A stretch of DNA of 64,000 nucleotides from Streptomyces sp. CB02400 (lineage in GTDB: Bacteria; Actinomycetota; Actinomycetes; Streptomycetales; Streptomycetaceae), in contig NZ_LIWB01000003.1 of NCBI RefSeq assembly GCF_001905725.1, forward strand, positions 517,471 through 581,470. The letters run 5' to 3'. The position numbers and the translations under genes are program-made. Positions 8,901-18,844 of this stretch are shown piece by piece. Numbering within the stretch: position 1 is the stretch's first letter; each line of letters starts with the position of its first letter. Under the pieces are notes generated by a model. That model was not told the DNA's origin. It did not search any database and saw only the letters and a list, made by a program, of their open reading frames with translations.

Positions 8901-9863
8901 TCAGCCCTTCTTCCAGCTCTCGCCCCACTGCTGCCGCGGGGGCGCGGGCGTACCGGTGCCGGTGTGCGCGTGGTACTCCACCGACTCCGCGGTCAACCGC
9001 ATGAACGCCTCCTCCAGGGAGGCCTGCTGCGGGCTCAGCTCGTGCAGCACCAGCTGCTGCCGGGCCGCCAGCTCCCCGATGTACTCGGCCTTGGAGCCGT
9101 CCACCTCCAGCGCCCCGTCGCCGCTCTCCACGGCGGTGACCCCGGCCTGGCGCAGCGCGTCGAGCAGCCGCTCGCGCTGGGGGCTGCGGACACGGACGTA
9201 CGAGCGGGAGTTGCGCTCGATGAACTCGGCCATGGAGGTGTCGGCGAGCAGCCGGCCCTGGCCGATGACGACGAGGTGGTCGGCGGTCAGCGCCATCTCG
9301 CTCATCAGATGGGAGGAGACGAAGACCGTACGGCCCTGGGCGGCGAGCGATTTCATCAGTGTGCGGATCCAGTGGATGCCCTCGGGGTCGAGCCCGTTGA
9401 CCGGCTCGTCGAACATCAGGATCCGCGGGTCGCCGAGCAGCGCGGCGGCGATGCCGAGCCGTTGGCCCATGCCGAGCGAGAACCCCTTGGCCTTCTTCCG
9501 CGCCACCGCCGTCAGCCCGACCGTGTCCAGCACCTCGTGCACCCGCTGCCGCGGGATGCCGTTGCTCTGCGCGAGGCACAGCAGATGGTTGTAGGCGCTG
9601 CGGCCCGGGTGCACGCCCTTGGCCTCCAGCAGGGCGCCGATGCAGGTCAGCGGGTCCTTGAGCCGGTCGTAGCGCGTGCCGTCGATCCGTACGTCCCCGG
9701 CGGTCGGGTGGTCCAGGCCCAGGATCATCCGCATGGTGGTCGACTTGCCGGCGCCGTTCGGGCCGAGGAAGCCCGTGATGATGCCCGGTCTGACGGTGAA
9801 GGTCAGATCCTTGACCGCCACCTTCTCGCCGTACCGCTTGGTCAGCCCCTCGAGCTCGATCAT
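8901..9863 (-). CDS. ABC transporter ATP-binding protein, second pair
   Basis: A 320-residue ATPase with Walker A GPNGAGKSTTMRM, signature SLGMGQRLG and Walker B LMFDEPVNGLDPEG. It closely resembles the ATPase at 6715-7980 but lacks its Pro/Ala-rich tail. Together with the downstream permease it should form a four-subunit exporter. Start is the ATG at 9863, 22 bases from a strong hairpin that ends the filP transcript upstream, so this pair has its own promoter or arises by read-through. Confidence 0.92.
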   Translation of the reverse strand: MIELEGLTKRYGEKVAVKDLTFTVRPGIITGFLGPNGAGKSTTMRMILGLDHPTAGDVRIDGTRYDRLKDPLTCIGALLEAKGVHPGRSAYNHLLCLAQSNGIPRQRVHEVLDTVGLTAVARKKAKGFSLGMGQRLGIAAALLGDPRILMFDEPVNGLDPEGIHWIRTLMKSLAAQGRTVFVSSHLMSEMALTADHLVVIGQGRLLADTSMAEFIERNSRSYVRVRSPQRERLLDALRQAGVTAVESGDGALEVDGSKAEYIGELAARQQLVLHELSPQQASLEEAFMRLTAESVEYHAHTGTGTPAPPRQQWGESWKKG

Positions 9864-9884
9864 GCGGCCACGCTAGAACGGGAC

Positions 9885-9918
9885 AAAGCCCTCTGCCACC
9901 TCAGTGGCAGAGGGCTTC
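9885..9918. terminator. Terminator after filP
   Basis: An AAGCCCTCTGCCAC / GTGGCAGAGGGCTT inverted repeat with a six-base loop lies 20 bases beyond the filP stop codon on the minus strand. Confidence 0.85.
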
Positions 9919-9937
9919 GCCGATACGTCGGTCGCCG

Positions 9938-10876
9938 TTACCGGGACTGCTGGGCCGGAACCCCGCGGGAGATCGGCTCGTCCTCGGTGGCGGGCGCGCC
10001 GGTCGCCGCCACCGCGGCACCGGTGAGCGTCGCCAGCATCTCGCGCACGTTCGTCAGCTGGGCGTTGATCGAGTCGCGGCGGTTGGTCAGCGCCGCGAGC
10101 TCACGCTCGGATTCCGAACGGATCCGGTCGGCCTTGGCGTTGGCGTCGGCCACGATGTCCTCCGCCTGACGCTGAGCCGTCTCCACCGTCTGGCGGGCAC
10201 GGCGCTCGGCGTCGGTGCGCAGCTTCTCGGCCTCCAGCCGGAGCTGCTCCGCGCGGTGCTCGATCTCCGCGAGGCGCTTCTCGGCCTTCTGCTGGCGCGA
10301 GGCCAGGTCGCGCTCGGACTGCTCACGCCGCTTGGCGAGGTTCGTCTCGAAGTCGGCGGCGGCCTGCGCGGCCTTGGCGCGGGTCTCCTCGAAGAGGGCG
10401 TCCGCCTCCTCCCGCTTGGACTGCGCGTCCTTCTGCGCCTCGGAACGCAGCTGGGCGGCGTCGCCCTGGGCCTTCTCGACGATCCGCGCGCCCTCGTCCT
10501 CCGCCTTCGACTTGCGCTCGGCGGCGTACGACTCGGCGTCGTTGCGCACCTGCTGGGCGGCCGACTCGGCGAGCTCGCGGTGCTGCTCCGCCGCGCGCCG
10601 GGCCTCCTCGCGCAGGTCCTTCGCCTCCTCCTCGGCGAGGCGGAGGATCTTCTCCACGCGCGCGCCGAGACCGGCGTACGACGGCTCGGCGTCGTTGACC
10701 TGGGCCTGGGCGTTCTGCGTCTCGAGATGGAGCTCTTCGATGCGCTTTTCCAGAGCGGTGATGCGGGCGAGAGCGCTGTCACGGTCGGAGACGAGCTTGG
10801 AGATACGTTCGTCCACCTGAGCGCGGTCGTACCCACGCCGCACAAGCTCGAAGCCGTAGGGGGAAGTGTCGCTCAT
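9938..10876 (-). CDS. filP: FilP, filament-forming coiled-coil cytoskeletal protein
   Basis: A 312-residue intermediate-filament-like protein. FilP forms filaments behind the hyphal tip and supports rigidity and polar growth together with Scy and DivIVA. The N-terminal segment (YGFELVRRGYDRAQVDERIS) is DivIVA-like. Residues of about 30-275 are almost unbroken coiled coil rich in Ala, Glu, Arg and Gln, and the last 35 are flexible. It lies just downstream of scy on the same strand, separated by 187 bases, so it may share transcription or have its own promoter. Length and N-terminus match the known family. Confidence 0.95.
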   Translation of the reverse strand: MSDTSPYGFELVRRGYDRAQVDERISKLVSDRDSALARITALEKRIEELHLETQNAQAQVNDAEPSYAGLGARVEKILRLAEEEAKDLREEARRAAEQHRELAESAAQQVRNDAESYAAERKSKAEDEGARIVEKAQGDAAQLRSEAQKDAQSKREEADALFEETRAKAAQAAADFETNLAKRREQSERDLASRQQKAEKRLAEIEHRAEQLRLEAEKLRTDAERRARQTVETAQRQAEDIVADANAKADRIRSESERELAALTNRRDSINAQLTNVREMLATLTGAAVAATGAPATEDEPISRGVPAQQSR

Positions 10877-11063
10877 GGGGTTCCTGTCGAATGAGACCGG
10901 TGAGGTGATAGGTGGAATCCTAGGGGCGAAAGCGCTGTGTCATCGAGCGGATGCACGTTTGATACGGAGAATGACACCCCTTTTGAGTGGCTCGCCGCCG
11001 CAATGCTTGCCAAAAGCATGATCAAAGCCCTCACCCTACAAGGGATTTCGTCCGCTTTGCCAG

Positions 11064-14000
11064 CTATTCCGCTGACTTGCCACCCGTACGGGTACCACCC
11101 GCGGCGGCCCCCGCCTTGACCCCGTTGTCCTTCGCGCCCCCCGGCGCCTCGAAGGACTCCAGCGCCTCCAGCACGTCCTGCACGCGGGAGATCTCCGCGT
11201 TGATGTCCTCGCGGCGCCGCACCAGCACCTCCAGCTCGCGCTTGCCCTCCTCGACCGTGCGCCGCGCCTCCCGGACCGCCTCGGCCTTCAGCTCCTCGGC
11301 CTCCTTCACCAGGCGGGCCTTCTTCTGCTCCGCCTCCTTCAGCAGACCCTCGGCCTTCTTCACGGCGGCGATACGCACCTTGCCGGCCTCGGAGTTGGCC
11401 TCGGAGACGATCTCCTTGGCCTTCGCCTCCGCCTTGGCGAGCTGTTCCTCGGCGGCCTTGATGAGCGCGTCGCAGCGGTCGCCCGTCGACTTCATCGTCT
11501 CCGCCGCCTCACGGCGGGCCCGCCCGTGCAGCTCCTCGATCTCACTGGTGATCCGGTCGCGCAGCTCCTCCGCGCGCTCCCTGATCTGCGTGGCGTCCCG
11601 GCGCGCGCCGACCAGCAGCTCGTCCGCGTCCGTACGGGCCTTCTCCACCCGCGAGTTGCCCTCGACGGTCGCCTCGGCGACCAGCCGGTCGGCCTCGCTG
11701 CGGGCCGCGCCGACCATCGTGTCCGCCTGCGCCTCGGCCTCCGCCGTCGTCTTCAGCGCCTGCTGCTGCGCCTCGGTGAGCAGCTTGTCCGCCTCGGCGG
11801 TGGTCTCCGTGATGAGCGTGTCCACCTGCTCGGCCGCCTCGGAACGCCGCTTGTTGGCGTCCTTGCGGGCCTCGTCCAGCGTCCGCTCCGCCTCCTCGCG
11901 CGCGGCGGACACCATCCGCTCGGCCTCCGACTCCGCGTCGGACCTGACCCGCTCGGCCTCCTGGCGCATCCGCTCCGCGTGCGCCTGCGCCGACCCGACC
12001 GTCTCCGCGGCCTCGGCCCGCAGCCGCTCCGCGTCCCCGGTGGCGTCCGCGATCAGCTTCTCCGCCTTGGACACCGACTCCGACCGCACCCGCTCGGCCT
12101 CGGCGGCCGTCTCCGCGCGCACCCGCTCGCTCTCCGCGAGGGTCTCGTCGGTGAGCCGCTCCGCCTCGCTGCGGGCCTCGGTGATGAGGGTGTCCGCCTG
12201 CGTCGCCGCGTCCGAACGGATCCGGTTGGCGTCCTCACGGGCGTCCGCCCGGGTGCGCGCCGCGGCCTGCTCCGCCTCGGCGATCGCGTCCGACGCCTCC
12301 GTACGCACCCGCTGGGCGTGCTCGGACACGTCCGTACGGATCCGGTCGGCCTCCGTGATGGCCTCGGACACCGTCCGCTCGGCCAGCGCCTTCGCGGCCT
12401 CCGTCTCCTCCTGCGCCTCGCGCCGCAGCCGGCCTGCGTCCTCGCTCGCCCGCTCCCGCTCCGCGTAGGCGTCGGAACGGACCCGGTCCGCCTCCTCCTC
12501 GGCCTCACGGCGGGTGCGCTCCGCCACGTGCTCGGCGGCGCTGCGCAGCCCGGCGATCTCCTCCTGCGCCTGCTCGTGCAGCCCCGCCACGGAGTCCCGC
12601 ACCTGCTGGGCGTGCTGTTCGGCCGCCGACACCATCTCGGTGGCACGCCGGTCGGCCTCCTCGACCAGCCGTACGGCCTCGGCCTGCGCCTCCTCCACGC
12701 GGGTGCGCGCCGACGCCAGCAGCTCCTCGCTCTGCTCGCGGGCCCGCTCGCGCTCCTGGTCGGCCTCCTGCCGGGCCGCGCCGAGGAGTTCCTCGGCCTC
12801 GCGGCGGCGCCGGGCGGCCTCCTCCTGCGCGGCGGCCAGCGTCTCCGAGGCCTCCGCGCCGATCCGCTCGGCGGCGGCCTGCGCCTCCGCGCGCATCCGG
12901 TCGGCGCTGTCCTGCGCCTCCGACTTCAGCCGCTCCGCCTCGGCCGCGGCCTCCGACCGCAGCCGCACGGCGACGGACTCGCCCTCCGCGCGGGACGCCG
13001 ACGCGTCCGCGGCGGCCTCGTCACGCAGCCGCTCGGCCTCCGCCTCCGCCTGCTGCCGCAGCGTCCGGATCCGCTCGGCGGCCTCCGCGCGCAGCCGCTC
13101 GGTCTCCTCGGACGCCTCCCGGCGGATCCGGCCGGCCTCCTCACGCGCGTCGCTCAGCGCCTGCTCGGCCGATGCGAGCCGCTCCTCGGCCTCCGTGTGC
13201 AGCCGCGTCAGCTCCCCGGCGGCCTCCGCGCGGCGCGCCTCCACGGCCAGCTCGGTCTCCTCGCGCAGCTCGCGCGCGGCCCGCTCGGCGTCCTCCTTGA
13301 GCGCGTCGGCCTGCTCGACGACCTCCGCGCGGTGCCGCTCGGCCTCCTGGCGGGTGCGCTCCAGCGTCTCCTCGGCCTGCCGGCGCAGCGTCGTGGCGCG
13401 CTCGATGGCCTCGGTGCGGACCTTCTCGCTGTCGCTCTGCGCGGTGGAGCGCAGTTCGTCGGCGTCCGCCTTCGCCTTGGCGAGCAGCTCCTCGGCGGAC
13501 TTCGCCGCCTCCTCGATCTGCGCCACGGCCTCCTTGCGGGCCTCCGCGCGGATCTTCTCGCCCTCGGCGACCGCGTCGGCGCGCAGCTGCTCGGCCTCGC
13601 CGCGCAGCCGGCGGGCCTCCTCCTGCAGCTCGACCGTCTTGGCGCGGTACTCCTTGGTGTCGTCCTTCGCCGCGCCCTTGAGCTGCTCGGCGATGTCGTG
13701 CGCCTCGGCGCGCAGCCGGTCCGCCTCGGCCTCGGCCTCGCTGCGGATCCGCTCGGCCTCCTCGGCCGCCGCCCTGGTGGTCTGCTTGGCCTCCTCGGAC
13801 GCCTTGTTGAGCACGTCCTCGGCGGTCTTGGCCGCCTTGGAGAGCTGGGTGGCGGTTTCTTCGGCGGTGAGCGTGCGGGCCTTCTCGGAGGCCTCGGCGA
13901 CGATCTTCTCGGCCTCCGCGCGGGCGTCCGCGACCAGTTGCTCGGCGTCCGCCTTGGTGGTCTCCGCCTCCTTGGTGGCCTCGCTGACCAGCCGCGCCAC

Positions 14001-14942
14001 CTGCTCCTTGGCGGTGCGCGTACGGGTCTCGTTGGCGGACTCGGCGGAGGCGAGCGCCTTCGAGGCGGCCTCCTTCGCCTCGGCGAGCACCTTCTCCGCC
14101 TCCGCGCGGGCCTCGCGCAGCGCGGAGTCGGCCTGGGACATCCGCTCCTCGGCGGCCCTGCTGAGCTCCTGCGCCTGACGGCGCGCGGACTCCGACTCGC
14201 TGGCCGTCGACGTCCGCAGCTGCTCGGCGTGGTCGGTGGCCTCCTGGGCCTGCGTCGAGGCGGCGTTCAGCAGCCGCTCGGCGTCCGCGCGGGCCCGGCG
14301 CAGGATCTGCTCCGCCTCCGCGCGGGCCGACTCCGCCTCGCTCTGCAGCCGCTGCCGGGCCTCGGCCGTCAGCCGCTCGGCCTCCGCGCGGGCGGCGGCC
14401 ATCGCCTGCTCGGTCTCCGCGCGGGTCTCGTCGAGGAGCCGGCGGGCCTGCTGCTCGGTGCGGGCACGGAGCTGCTCCGCCCACGCCACGTTCTCGTTGA
14501 CGTGCGACTCGACGGTCTGCCGGCGCTCCGCCAGCTCCTGGTCGAGCTGCTGGCGCCGCGTCACCGCCTCCTGGTGCAGCTCCGCCTGGAGCCGGGCCGC
14601 CTGCTCCGCGTGCTCCTGGAGGATCCGCTGGGTCTGCGCCCGCGCCTGGCTCAGCTCCCGCTCGGCGTCCGCGCGGAGCTGGTCGGCCTGCACCTGCGCG
14701 TTGCGCAGCAACTGCTCGGCCTGGTAGCCGATGTCACCGCCGTCGTACGCGGGCCGGGACATGATGGTGCGCCGCGCCTCGTGCAGCTTGGCGCGCAGCA
14801 CCTCGACCTGGTAGCCGAGGTCCTCGGCGTGCTGGATCGCCTTTTCCCGCTCGGTCTTCAGCCGCTTCATCTCGGCTTCGAACCGAGAGAGGTGGTCGAC
14901 GTCAGCCGCCGGCTCTCGCTCCTGGCTCTCGTAGCCCCGCAC
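11064..14942 (-). CDS. scy: Scy, giant coiled-coil polarity scaffold
   Basis: A protein of about 1292 residues, nearly all coiled coil. Scy is the tip-organising scaffold that recruits DivIVA and FilP and marks new branch points. After a short N-terminal region (RFEAEMKRLKTEREKAIQH), the sequence is an Ala/Glu/Arg/Lys repeat with the non-heptad pattern described for Scy and FilP. It ends in VLVRRREDINAEISRVQDVL and a flexible tail. The start is uncertain: GTG at 14942 gives the best N-terminus, and an ATG at 14993 would add 17 residues. The repeats create long spurious open frames on the other strand. Confidence 0.92.
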   Translation of the reverse strand: MRGYESQEREPAADVDHLSRFEAEMKRLKTEREKAIQHAEDLGYQVEVLRAKLHEARRTIMSRPAYDGGDIGYQAEQLLRNAQVQADQLRADAERELSQARAQTQRILQEHAEQAARLQAELHQEAVTRRQQLDQELAERRQTVESHVNENVAWAEQLRARTEQQARRLLDETRAETEQAMAAARAEAERLTAEARQRLQSEAESARAEAEQILRRARADAERLLNAASTQAQEATDHAEQLRTSTASESESARRQAQELSRAAEERMSQADSALREARAEAEKVLAEAKEAASKALASAESANETRTRTAKEQVARLVSEATKEAETTKADAEQLVADARAEAEKIVAEASEKARTLTAEETATQLSKAAKTAEDVLNKASEEAKQTTRAAAEEAERIRSEAEAEADRLRAEAHDIAEQLKGAAKDDTKEYRAKTVELQEEARRLRGEAEQLRADAVAEGEKIRAEARKEAVAQIEEAAKSAEELLAKAKADADELRSTAQSDSEKVRTEAIERATTLRRQAEETLERTRQEAERHRAEVVEQADALKEDAERAARELREETELAVEARRAEAAGELTRLHTEAEERLASAEQALSDAREEAGRIRREASEETERLRAEAAERIRTLRQQAEAEAERLRDEAAADASASRAEGESVAVRLRSEAAAEAERLKSEAQDSADRMRAEAQAAAERIGAEASETLAAAQEEAARRRREAEELLGAARQEADQERERAREQSEELLASARTRVEEAQAEAVRLVEEADRRATEMVSAAEQHAQQVRDSVAGLHEQAQEEIAGLRSAAEHVAERTRREAEEEADRVRSDAYAERERASEDAGRLRREAQEETEAAKALAERTVSEAITEADRIRTDVSEHAQRVRTEASDAIAEAEQAAARTRADAREDANRIRSDAATQADTLITEARSEAERLTDETLAESERVRAETAAEAERVRSESVSKAEKLIADATGDAERLRAEAAETVGSAQAHAERMRQEAERVRSDAESEAERMVSAAREEAERTLDEARKDANKRRSEAAEQVDTLITETTAEADKLLTEAQQQALKTTAEAEAQADTMVGAARSEADRLVAEATVEGNSRVEKARTDADELLVGARRDATQIRERAEELRDRITSEIEELHGRARREAAETMKSTGDRCDALIKAAEEQLAKAEAKAKEIVSEANSEAGKVRIAAVKKAEGLLKEAEQKKARLVKEAEELKAEAVREARRTVEEGKRELEVLVRRREDINAEISRVQDVLEALESFEAPGGAKDNGVKAGAAAGGTRTGGKSAE

Positions 14943-15171
14943 TGCGCGGTCCCATCCGTCCCCTGGTCGCAAGTCTGGCCGAGCTCCGTCCATCCGCCGA
15001 ACGGGGCCCCCGGGGAATGGTGTCAGATCAACGGCGGAGCATGGGCTGCCGCCCCGCGCTCGCCCCCCGAAAACCGGACCCCGGCGATCCCGCCGCCAAA
15101 GACGACGGGACTGGGTCACCACGCATCGAGCGGCGACCAGACCCAACCCTACCGGCCCTTATGTACGTGGG

Positions 15172-15612
15172 TCAGTGCCCGGACGACTCAACGGGCGCCG
15201 AAGTGACCAGTTCTGTCAGTACGCCATGGCAGTCCTTGGGGTGCAGGAAGGTGATTCGTGACCCCATGGAGCCGCGCCGGGGCTCTTCGTAGAGAACGCG
15301 TACGCCCTTGTCCTTGATGTCCGCGGCCTCCGTGTCCACGTCCGCCGTACCGAAAGCGATGTGGTGGACGCCCTCGCCGTTCTTCGCCAGCCACTTGGCG
15401 ACGGTGGAGTCCTCCCGGATCGGCTCGAGGAGCTGCAGATAGGAGGCCCCGCCGTCGGAGGTGTCGTTGATCTTGAGCATGGCCTCGCGCACGCCCTGCT
15501 CCTCGTTGACCTCGGAGTGGAACACCTCGAAGCCGTAGGTGGCCCGGTAGAACTCCACGGTCTTGTCCAGGTCGAAACAGGCGATCCCGATGTGGTCGAT
15601 TCGCGTCAGCAT
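15172..15612 (-). CDS. mce: Methylmalonyl-CoA epimerase
   Basis: A 146-residue vicinal-oxygen-chelate protein. It interconverts (R)- and (S)-methylmalonyl-CoA, joining propionyl-CoA carboxylation to the B12 mutase. The family pattern is present: His in RIDHIGIAC (residue 7), a second His in GVHHIAFGT and Glu in GVLTELV, which together hold the metal. It lies divergent from the acetyltransferase gene with a 147-base shared control region. The acyl-CoA genes thl, meaB-like and icmA nearby support the assignment. Confidence 0.93.
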   Translation of the reverse strand: MLTRIDHIGIACFDLDKTVEFYRATYGFEVFHSEVNEEQGVREAMLKINDTSDGGASYLQLLEPIREDSTVAKWLAKNGEGVHHIAFGTADVDTEAADIKDKGVRVLYEEPRRGSMGSRITFLHPKDCHGVLTELVTSAPVESSGH

Positions 15613-15759
15613 GGATTCAGTGCAGCGCTCCCGCGACGGTTACGCAACGTGCGCGCGATCACACCGAAAGGACGATGACGTGGTCCACCGCACGTCAGTA
15701 CATTCGAAGTAAACCCTCGTTCACTCCTCGGCTGTGCAGCCGGAAGGGGATCGCAGCTC

Positions 15760-16983
15760 ATGTCTTCCGAAACTTCCGCACCATCCGCAACGAACGGCAC
15801 GACCTCCGTCATCGTCGCGGGCGCCCGCACCCCCATGGGTCGGCTGCTCGGCTCACTCAAGTCCTTCTCGGGAGCCGACCTCGGCGGCTTCGCGATCAAG
15901 GCCGCCCTCGACCGTGCGGGGATCGGCGGCGACCAGGTCCAGTACGTGATCATGGGCCAGGTGCTCCAGGCCGGGGCGGGGCAGATCCCGGCCCGCCAGG
16001 CCGCCGTCAAGGCCGGCATCCCGATGAACGTCCCGGCGCTCACCGTCAACAAGGTGTGCCTCTCCGGCCTCGACGCCATCGCGCTGGCCGACCAGCTCAT
16101 CCGCGCCGGCGAGTTCGACGTGATCGTCGCCGGCGGCCAGGAGTCCATGACCAACGCCCCGCACCTGCTCCCGAAGTCCCGCGAGGGCTTCAAGTACGGC
16201 GCGGTGCAGATGCTCGACGCCATGGCGTACGACGGTCTGACCGACTCCTTCGAGAACATCGCCATGGGCGAGTCCACGGAGAAGCACAACACCCGCCTCG
16301 GCATCGCCCGCCCCGAGCAGGACGAGATCGCGGCCCTGTCCCACCAGCGGGCCGCCGCCGCGCAGAAGAACGGCATCTACGAGGCCGAGATCACCCCGGT
16401 CGAGATCCCGCAGCGCAAGGGCGACCCGGTCCTGTTCAGCAAGGACGAGGGCATCCGCGGCGACACCACGGTCGAGTCGCTCGGCAAGCTGCGCCCGGCC
16501 TTCTCGAAGGACGGCACGATCACCGCGGGCACCTCCTCGCAGATCTCGGACGGTGCGGCGGCCGTGGTCGTGATGAGCAAGGCCAAGGCGCAGGAGCTGG
16601 GCCTGGACTGGATCGCCGAGATCGGCGCCCACGGCAACGTGGCCGGTCCCGACAACTCCCTCCAGTCGCAGCCGTCCAACGCGATCCGGCACGCCCTCAA
16701 GAAAGAGGGCCTGGAGGTCTCCGACCTCGACCTCATCGAGATCAACGAGGCCTTCGCCGCGGTCGCCGTGCAGTCAATGAAGGACCTGGGCGTTTCCACC
16801 GAAAAGGTGAACGTCAACGGCGGCGCCATCGCGCTGGGTCACCCGATCGGGATGTCCGGCGCCCGGCTCGTACTGCACCTGGCGCTGGAGCTGAAGCGGC
16901 GCGGCGGCGGTGTCGGCGCGGCGGCGCTGTGCGGCGGTGGCGGCCAGGGTGACGCGCTGATCGTGCGGGTACCCAAGGCCTGA
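15760..16983 (+). CDS. Acetyl-CoA C-acetyltransferase (thiolase)
   Basis: A 407-residue biosynthetic-type thiolase that condenses two acetyl-CoA to acetoacetyl-CoA, or runs in reverse. The nucleophilic Cys is residue 100 in [13 protein letters not shown]. Also present are INEAFA, the His in [13 protein letters not shown], and the second catalytic Cys in [10 protein letters not shown]. The ATG at 15760 follows GGAAGGGGA. It is likely co-transcribed with the MeaB-type gene 42 bases downstream. The product could feed the ethylmalonyl-CoA route or act in fatty-acid turnover. Confidence 0.93.
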   Translation: MSSETSAPSATNGTTSVIVAGARTPMGRLLGSLKSFSGADLGGFAIKAALDRAGIGGDQVQYVIMGQVLQAGAGQIPARQAAVKAGIPMNVPALTVNKVCLSGLDAIALADQLIRAGEFDVIVAGGQESMTNAPHLLPKSREGFKYGAVQMLDAMAYDGLTDSFENIAMGESTEKHNTRLGIARPEQDEIAALSHQRAAAAQKNGIYEAEITPVEIPQRKGDPVLFSKDEGIRGDTTVESLGKLRPAFSKDGTITAGTSSQISDGAAAVVVMSKAKAQELGLDWIAEIGAHGNVAGPDNSLQSQPSNAIRHALKKEGLEVSDLDLIEINEAFAAVAVQSMKDLGVSTEKVNVNGGAIALGHPIGMSGARLVLHLALELKRRGGGVGAAALCGGGGQGDALIVRVPKA

Positions 16984-17025
16984 GCCGGTTTCTTTACAGG
17001 TTTTCTTCTCGTGAACGGAGCTGTG

Positions 17026-18000
17026 ATGCAGGACGTCTCCTCGCTGGTCGCCCAGGCCAGGGAAGGCAGGCCACGGGCCGTGGCCCGGCTGATCTCCCTG
17101 GTGGAGGGGGCGTCCCCGCAGCTCAGGGAGGTCATGGCGGCCCTGGCGCCGCTGACCGGGAACGCGTACGTGGTCGGCCTCACCGGCTCCCCGGGCGTAG
17201 GCAAGTCCACGTCCACCTCCGCCCTGGTGACCGCGTACCGCAAACAGGGCAAGCGGGTAGGCGTCCTTGCCGTCGACCCGTCCTCCCCCTTCTCCGGCGG
17301 AGCCCTGCTCGGCGACCGCGTCCGCATGTCGGAGCACGCCTCCGACCCGGGCGTCTACATCCGCTCGATGGCCACGCGAGGCCACCTGGGCGGCCTGGCG
17401 TGGGCGGCCCCGCAGGCCATCCGCGTCCTGGACGCGGCCGGCTGCGACGTGATCCTGGTCGAGACGGTGGGCGTGGGACAGTCGGAGGTCGAGATCGCCT
17501 CCCAGGCCGACACGTCGGTGGTGCTCCTGGCCCCCGGCATGGGCGACGGCATCCAGGCGGCGAAGGCCGGAATCCTGGAGATCGGCGACGTCTACGTCGT
17601 CAACAAGGCCGACCGCGACGGCGCCGACGCCACCGCCCGCGAACTGAACCACATGCTGGGCCTCGGCGAGTCCCGCGCCCCCGGCGACTGGCGCCCCCCG
17701 ATCGTGAAGACGGTCGCCGCGCGGGGCGAGGGCGTCGACGAGGTCGTCGAGGCCCTGGAGAAGCACCGCGCCTGGATGGAGGAGGGGGGCGTCCTGACGA
17801 CCCGCCGCCTGGCCCGAGCCTCCCGAGAGGTCGAGACCATCGCGGTGACGGCCCTCCGCGAACGCATCGGCGACCTCCACGGCGACCGCCGCCTGGACGC
17901 CCTGGCGGAACGCATCATCGCGGGGGATCTGGACCCGTACCGGGCGGCGGACGAACTGGTGGAGGGCCTGACTGCTGCCGGCCCGTCCGGTACCGACTAG
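17026..18000 (+). CDS. meaB: MeaB/ArgK-family GTPase chaperone of B12 mutases
   Basis: A 324-residue G3E-family GTPase. Relatives guard and reload acyl-CoA mutases with intact adenosylcobalamin. Visible motifs are Walker A GSPGVGKSTS, the switch region DPSSPFSGGALLGDRVRM, VETVGVGQSE and the base-specificity motif NKAD. The ATG at 17026 is chosen because GGAG lies five bases before it; a GTG at 17011 has no ribosome site. Its natural client may be isobutyryl-CoA mutase (encoded at 25.6 kb) or a methylmalonyl-CoA mutase elsewhere. The last codons lie in a 19-base tandem repeat. Confidence 0.9.
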   Translation: MQDVSSLVAQAREGRPRAVARLISLVEGASPQLREVMAALAPLTGNAYVVGLTGSPGVGKSTSTSALVTAYRKQGKRVGVLAVDPSSPFSGGALLGDRVRMSEHASDPGVYIRSMATRGHLGGLAWAAPQAIRVLDAAGCDVILVETVGVGQSEVEIASQADTSVVLLAPGMGDGIQAAKAGILEIGDVYVVNKADRDGADATARELNHMLGLGESRAPGDWRPPIVKTVAARGEGVDEVVEALEKHRAWMEEGGVLTTRRLARASREVETIAVTALRERIGDLHGDRRLDALAERIIAGDLDPYRAADELVEGLTAAGPSGTD

Positions 18001-18028
18001 CCCGTCCGGCACCGACCGGCCCGTCCGG
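17981..18028. repeat. 19-base tandem repeat spanning the meaB stop codon
   Basis: GCCCGTCCGG begins at 17981, 18000 and 18019. The first two copies continue as (T/C)ACCGAC; the third runs into GCGTTTGAGGAC. That last form is a sequence I recall as common at Streptomyces gene ends. The first unit encodes the last residues of the GTPase. Confidence 0.65.
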
Positions 18029-18048
18029 CGTTTGAGGACAAAGGGGGG

Positions 18049-18069
18049 CCTGGGGGCACAGCCCCCAGG
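18049..18069 (+). terminator. Hairpin after meaB
   Basis: CCTGGGGGC / GCCCCCAGG with a three-base loop, 49 bases after the stop, at the end of the GTTTGAGGAC element. It could also serve the convergent PepSY gene. Confidence 0.65.
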
Positions 18070-18104
18070 GACGGGACGGGAAGGGGCGGCGGGGGCGAAA
18101 ACAA

Positions 18105-18782
18105 TCAGTCGTCGTCCGAGTCGCCCCCGTCGTCGTCCCGGTCAGCCGTGACAGAGCCGCTGCCCAGATCGACCCGCCAGTCCCGCTCACCCCCGGAGGA
18201 GGCCCGCGTCTCGGCCTCCCACCCCTTGTCATCGTCGTCGTCCAGATCCACCGACGTCACCGTCCCCTTGGCGGCAGCCGCCTTCGCGGCCTCCCCGGCC
18301 GTCACCGACGCCCCCTTCAACGCGGCCCGCACCTCGTCGGCGTCGTCCTCGTCGTCCTTCGAGGCGCCCAGGACCTTCCCGTTGCCCGGATCGACGCGCA
18401 CGCTGTACCAGCCGTCCCCACCACCGAGGACGTCGACCTCCCAGACCGCCTTGCCGCCGTTGTCGTCATCGTCGTCGTCCAGCTCGGCGGAGACGGCCGT
18501 ACCCGGCGTGTGCTTCAGCGCGGCGGCGATGGCGTCGGCGGCGGTCACGTCACCGGAGACGGCACGCTCGTCACGGTCGTCGTCACGACTGTCGTCGTCG
18601 TTACGACTGTCGTCGTCGTCCCGCCCGTCGTCGTCCCGCCCGTCGTCATCCCCCACCCGGCTCTCCGTCTGCGCCACCGACGCCGCCCCGTCGTCGCTCC
18701 CCGAGACCGCGAGGGCCGTAGCCGTACCGCCCCCGACCAGGGCCGCGGCCGTGACGACGGCGATCACGATGTTGCGCTTCAT
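18105..18782 (-). CDS. Secreted or lipid-facing PepSY-domain protein, Asp-rich
   Basis: A 225-residue exported protein. A signal peptide is clear (MKRNIVIAVVTAAALVGGGTA, cleavage likely after ALA near residue 25). An Asp/Arg-rich linker with DDD and DDRDD runs follows, then two PepSY-like units (ADAIAAALKHTPGTAVSAEL and its repeat near VTAGEAAKAAAAKG). The extreme acidity suggests binding of metal or another cation outside the cell. It is transcribed away from a response regulator/kinase pair whose sensor also has an Asp-rich outer loop. This suggests that the protein is a regulon member or accessory sensor. Confidence 0.88.
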   Translation of the reverse strand: MKRNIVIAVVTAAALVGGGTATALAVSGSDDGAASVAQTESRVGDDDGRDDDGRDDDDSRNDDDSRDDDRDERAVSGDVTAADAIAAALKHTPGTAVSAELDDDDDDNGGKAVWEVDVLGGGDGWYSVRVDPGNGKVLGASKDDEDDADEVRAALKGASVTAGEAAKAAAAKGTVTSVDLDDDDDKGWEAETRASSGGERDWRVDLGSGSVTADRDDDGGDSDDD

Positions 18783-18844
18783 GCTGTTTCCTCCCGAGTC
18801 GCTTCGTTTTCGACGTCTTCAATCTCGCCGACCGACGCTGAGGA

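Noticed and set aside
10987..15206. Long open frames on the plus strand across filP and scy (up to 1226 codons)
   Set aside because: They mirror the repetitive Ala/Glu/Arg coiled-coil code, give low-complexity Leu/Arg or Ser/Arg protein and lack ribosome sites.
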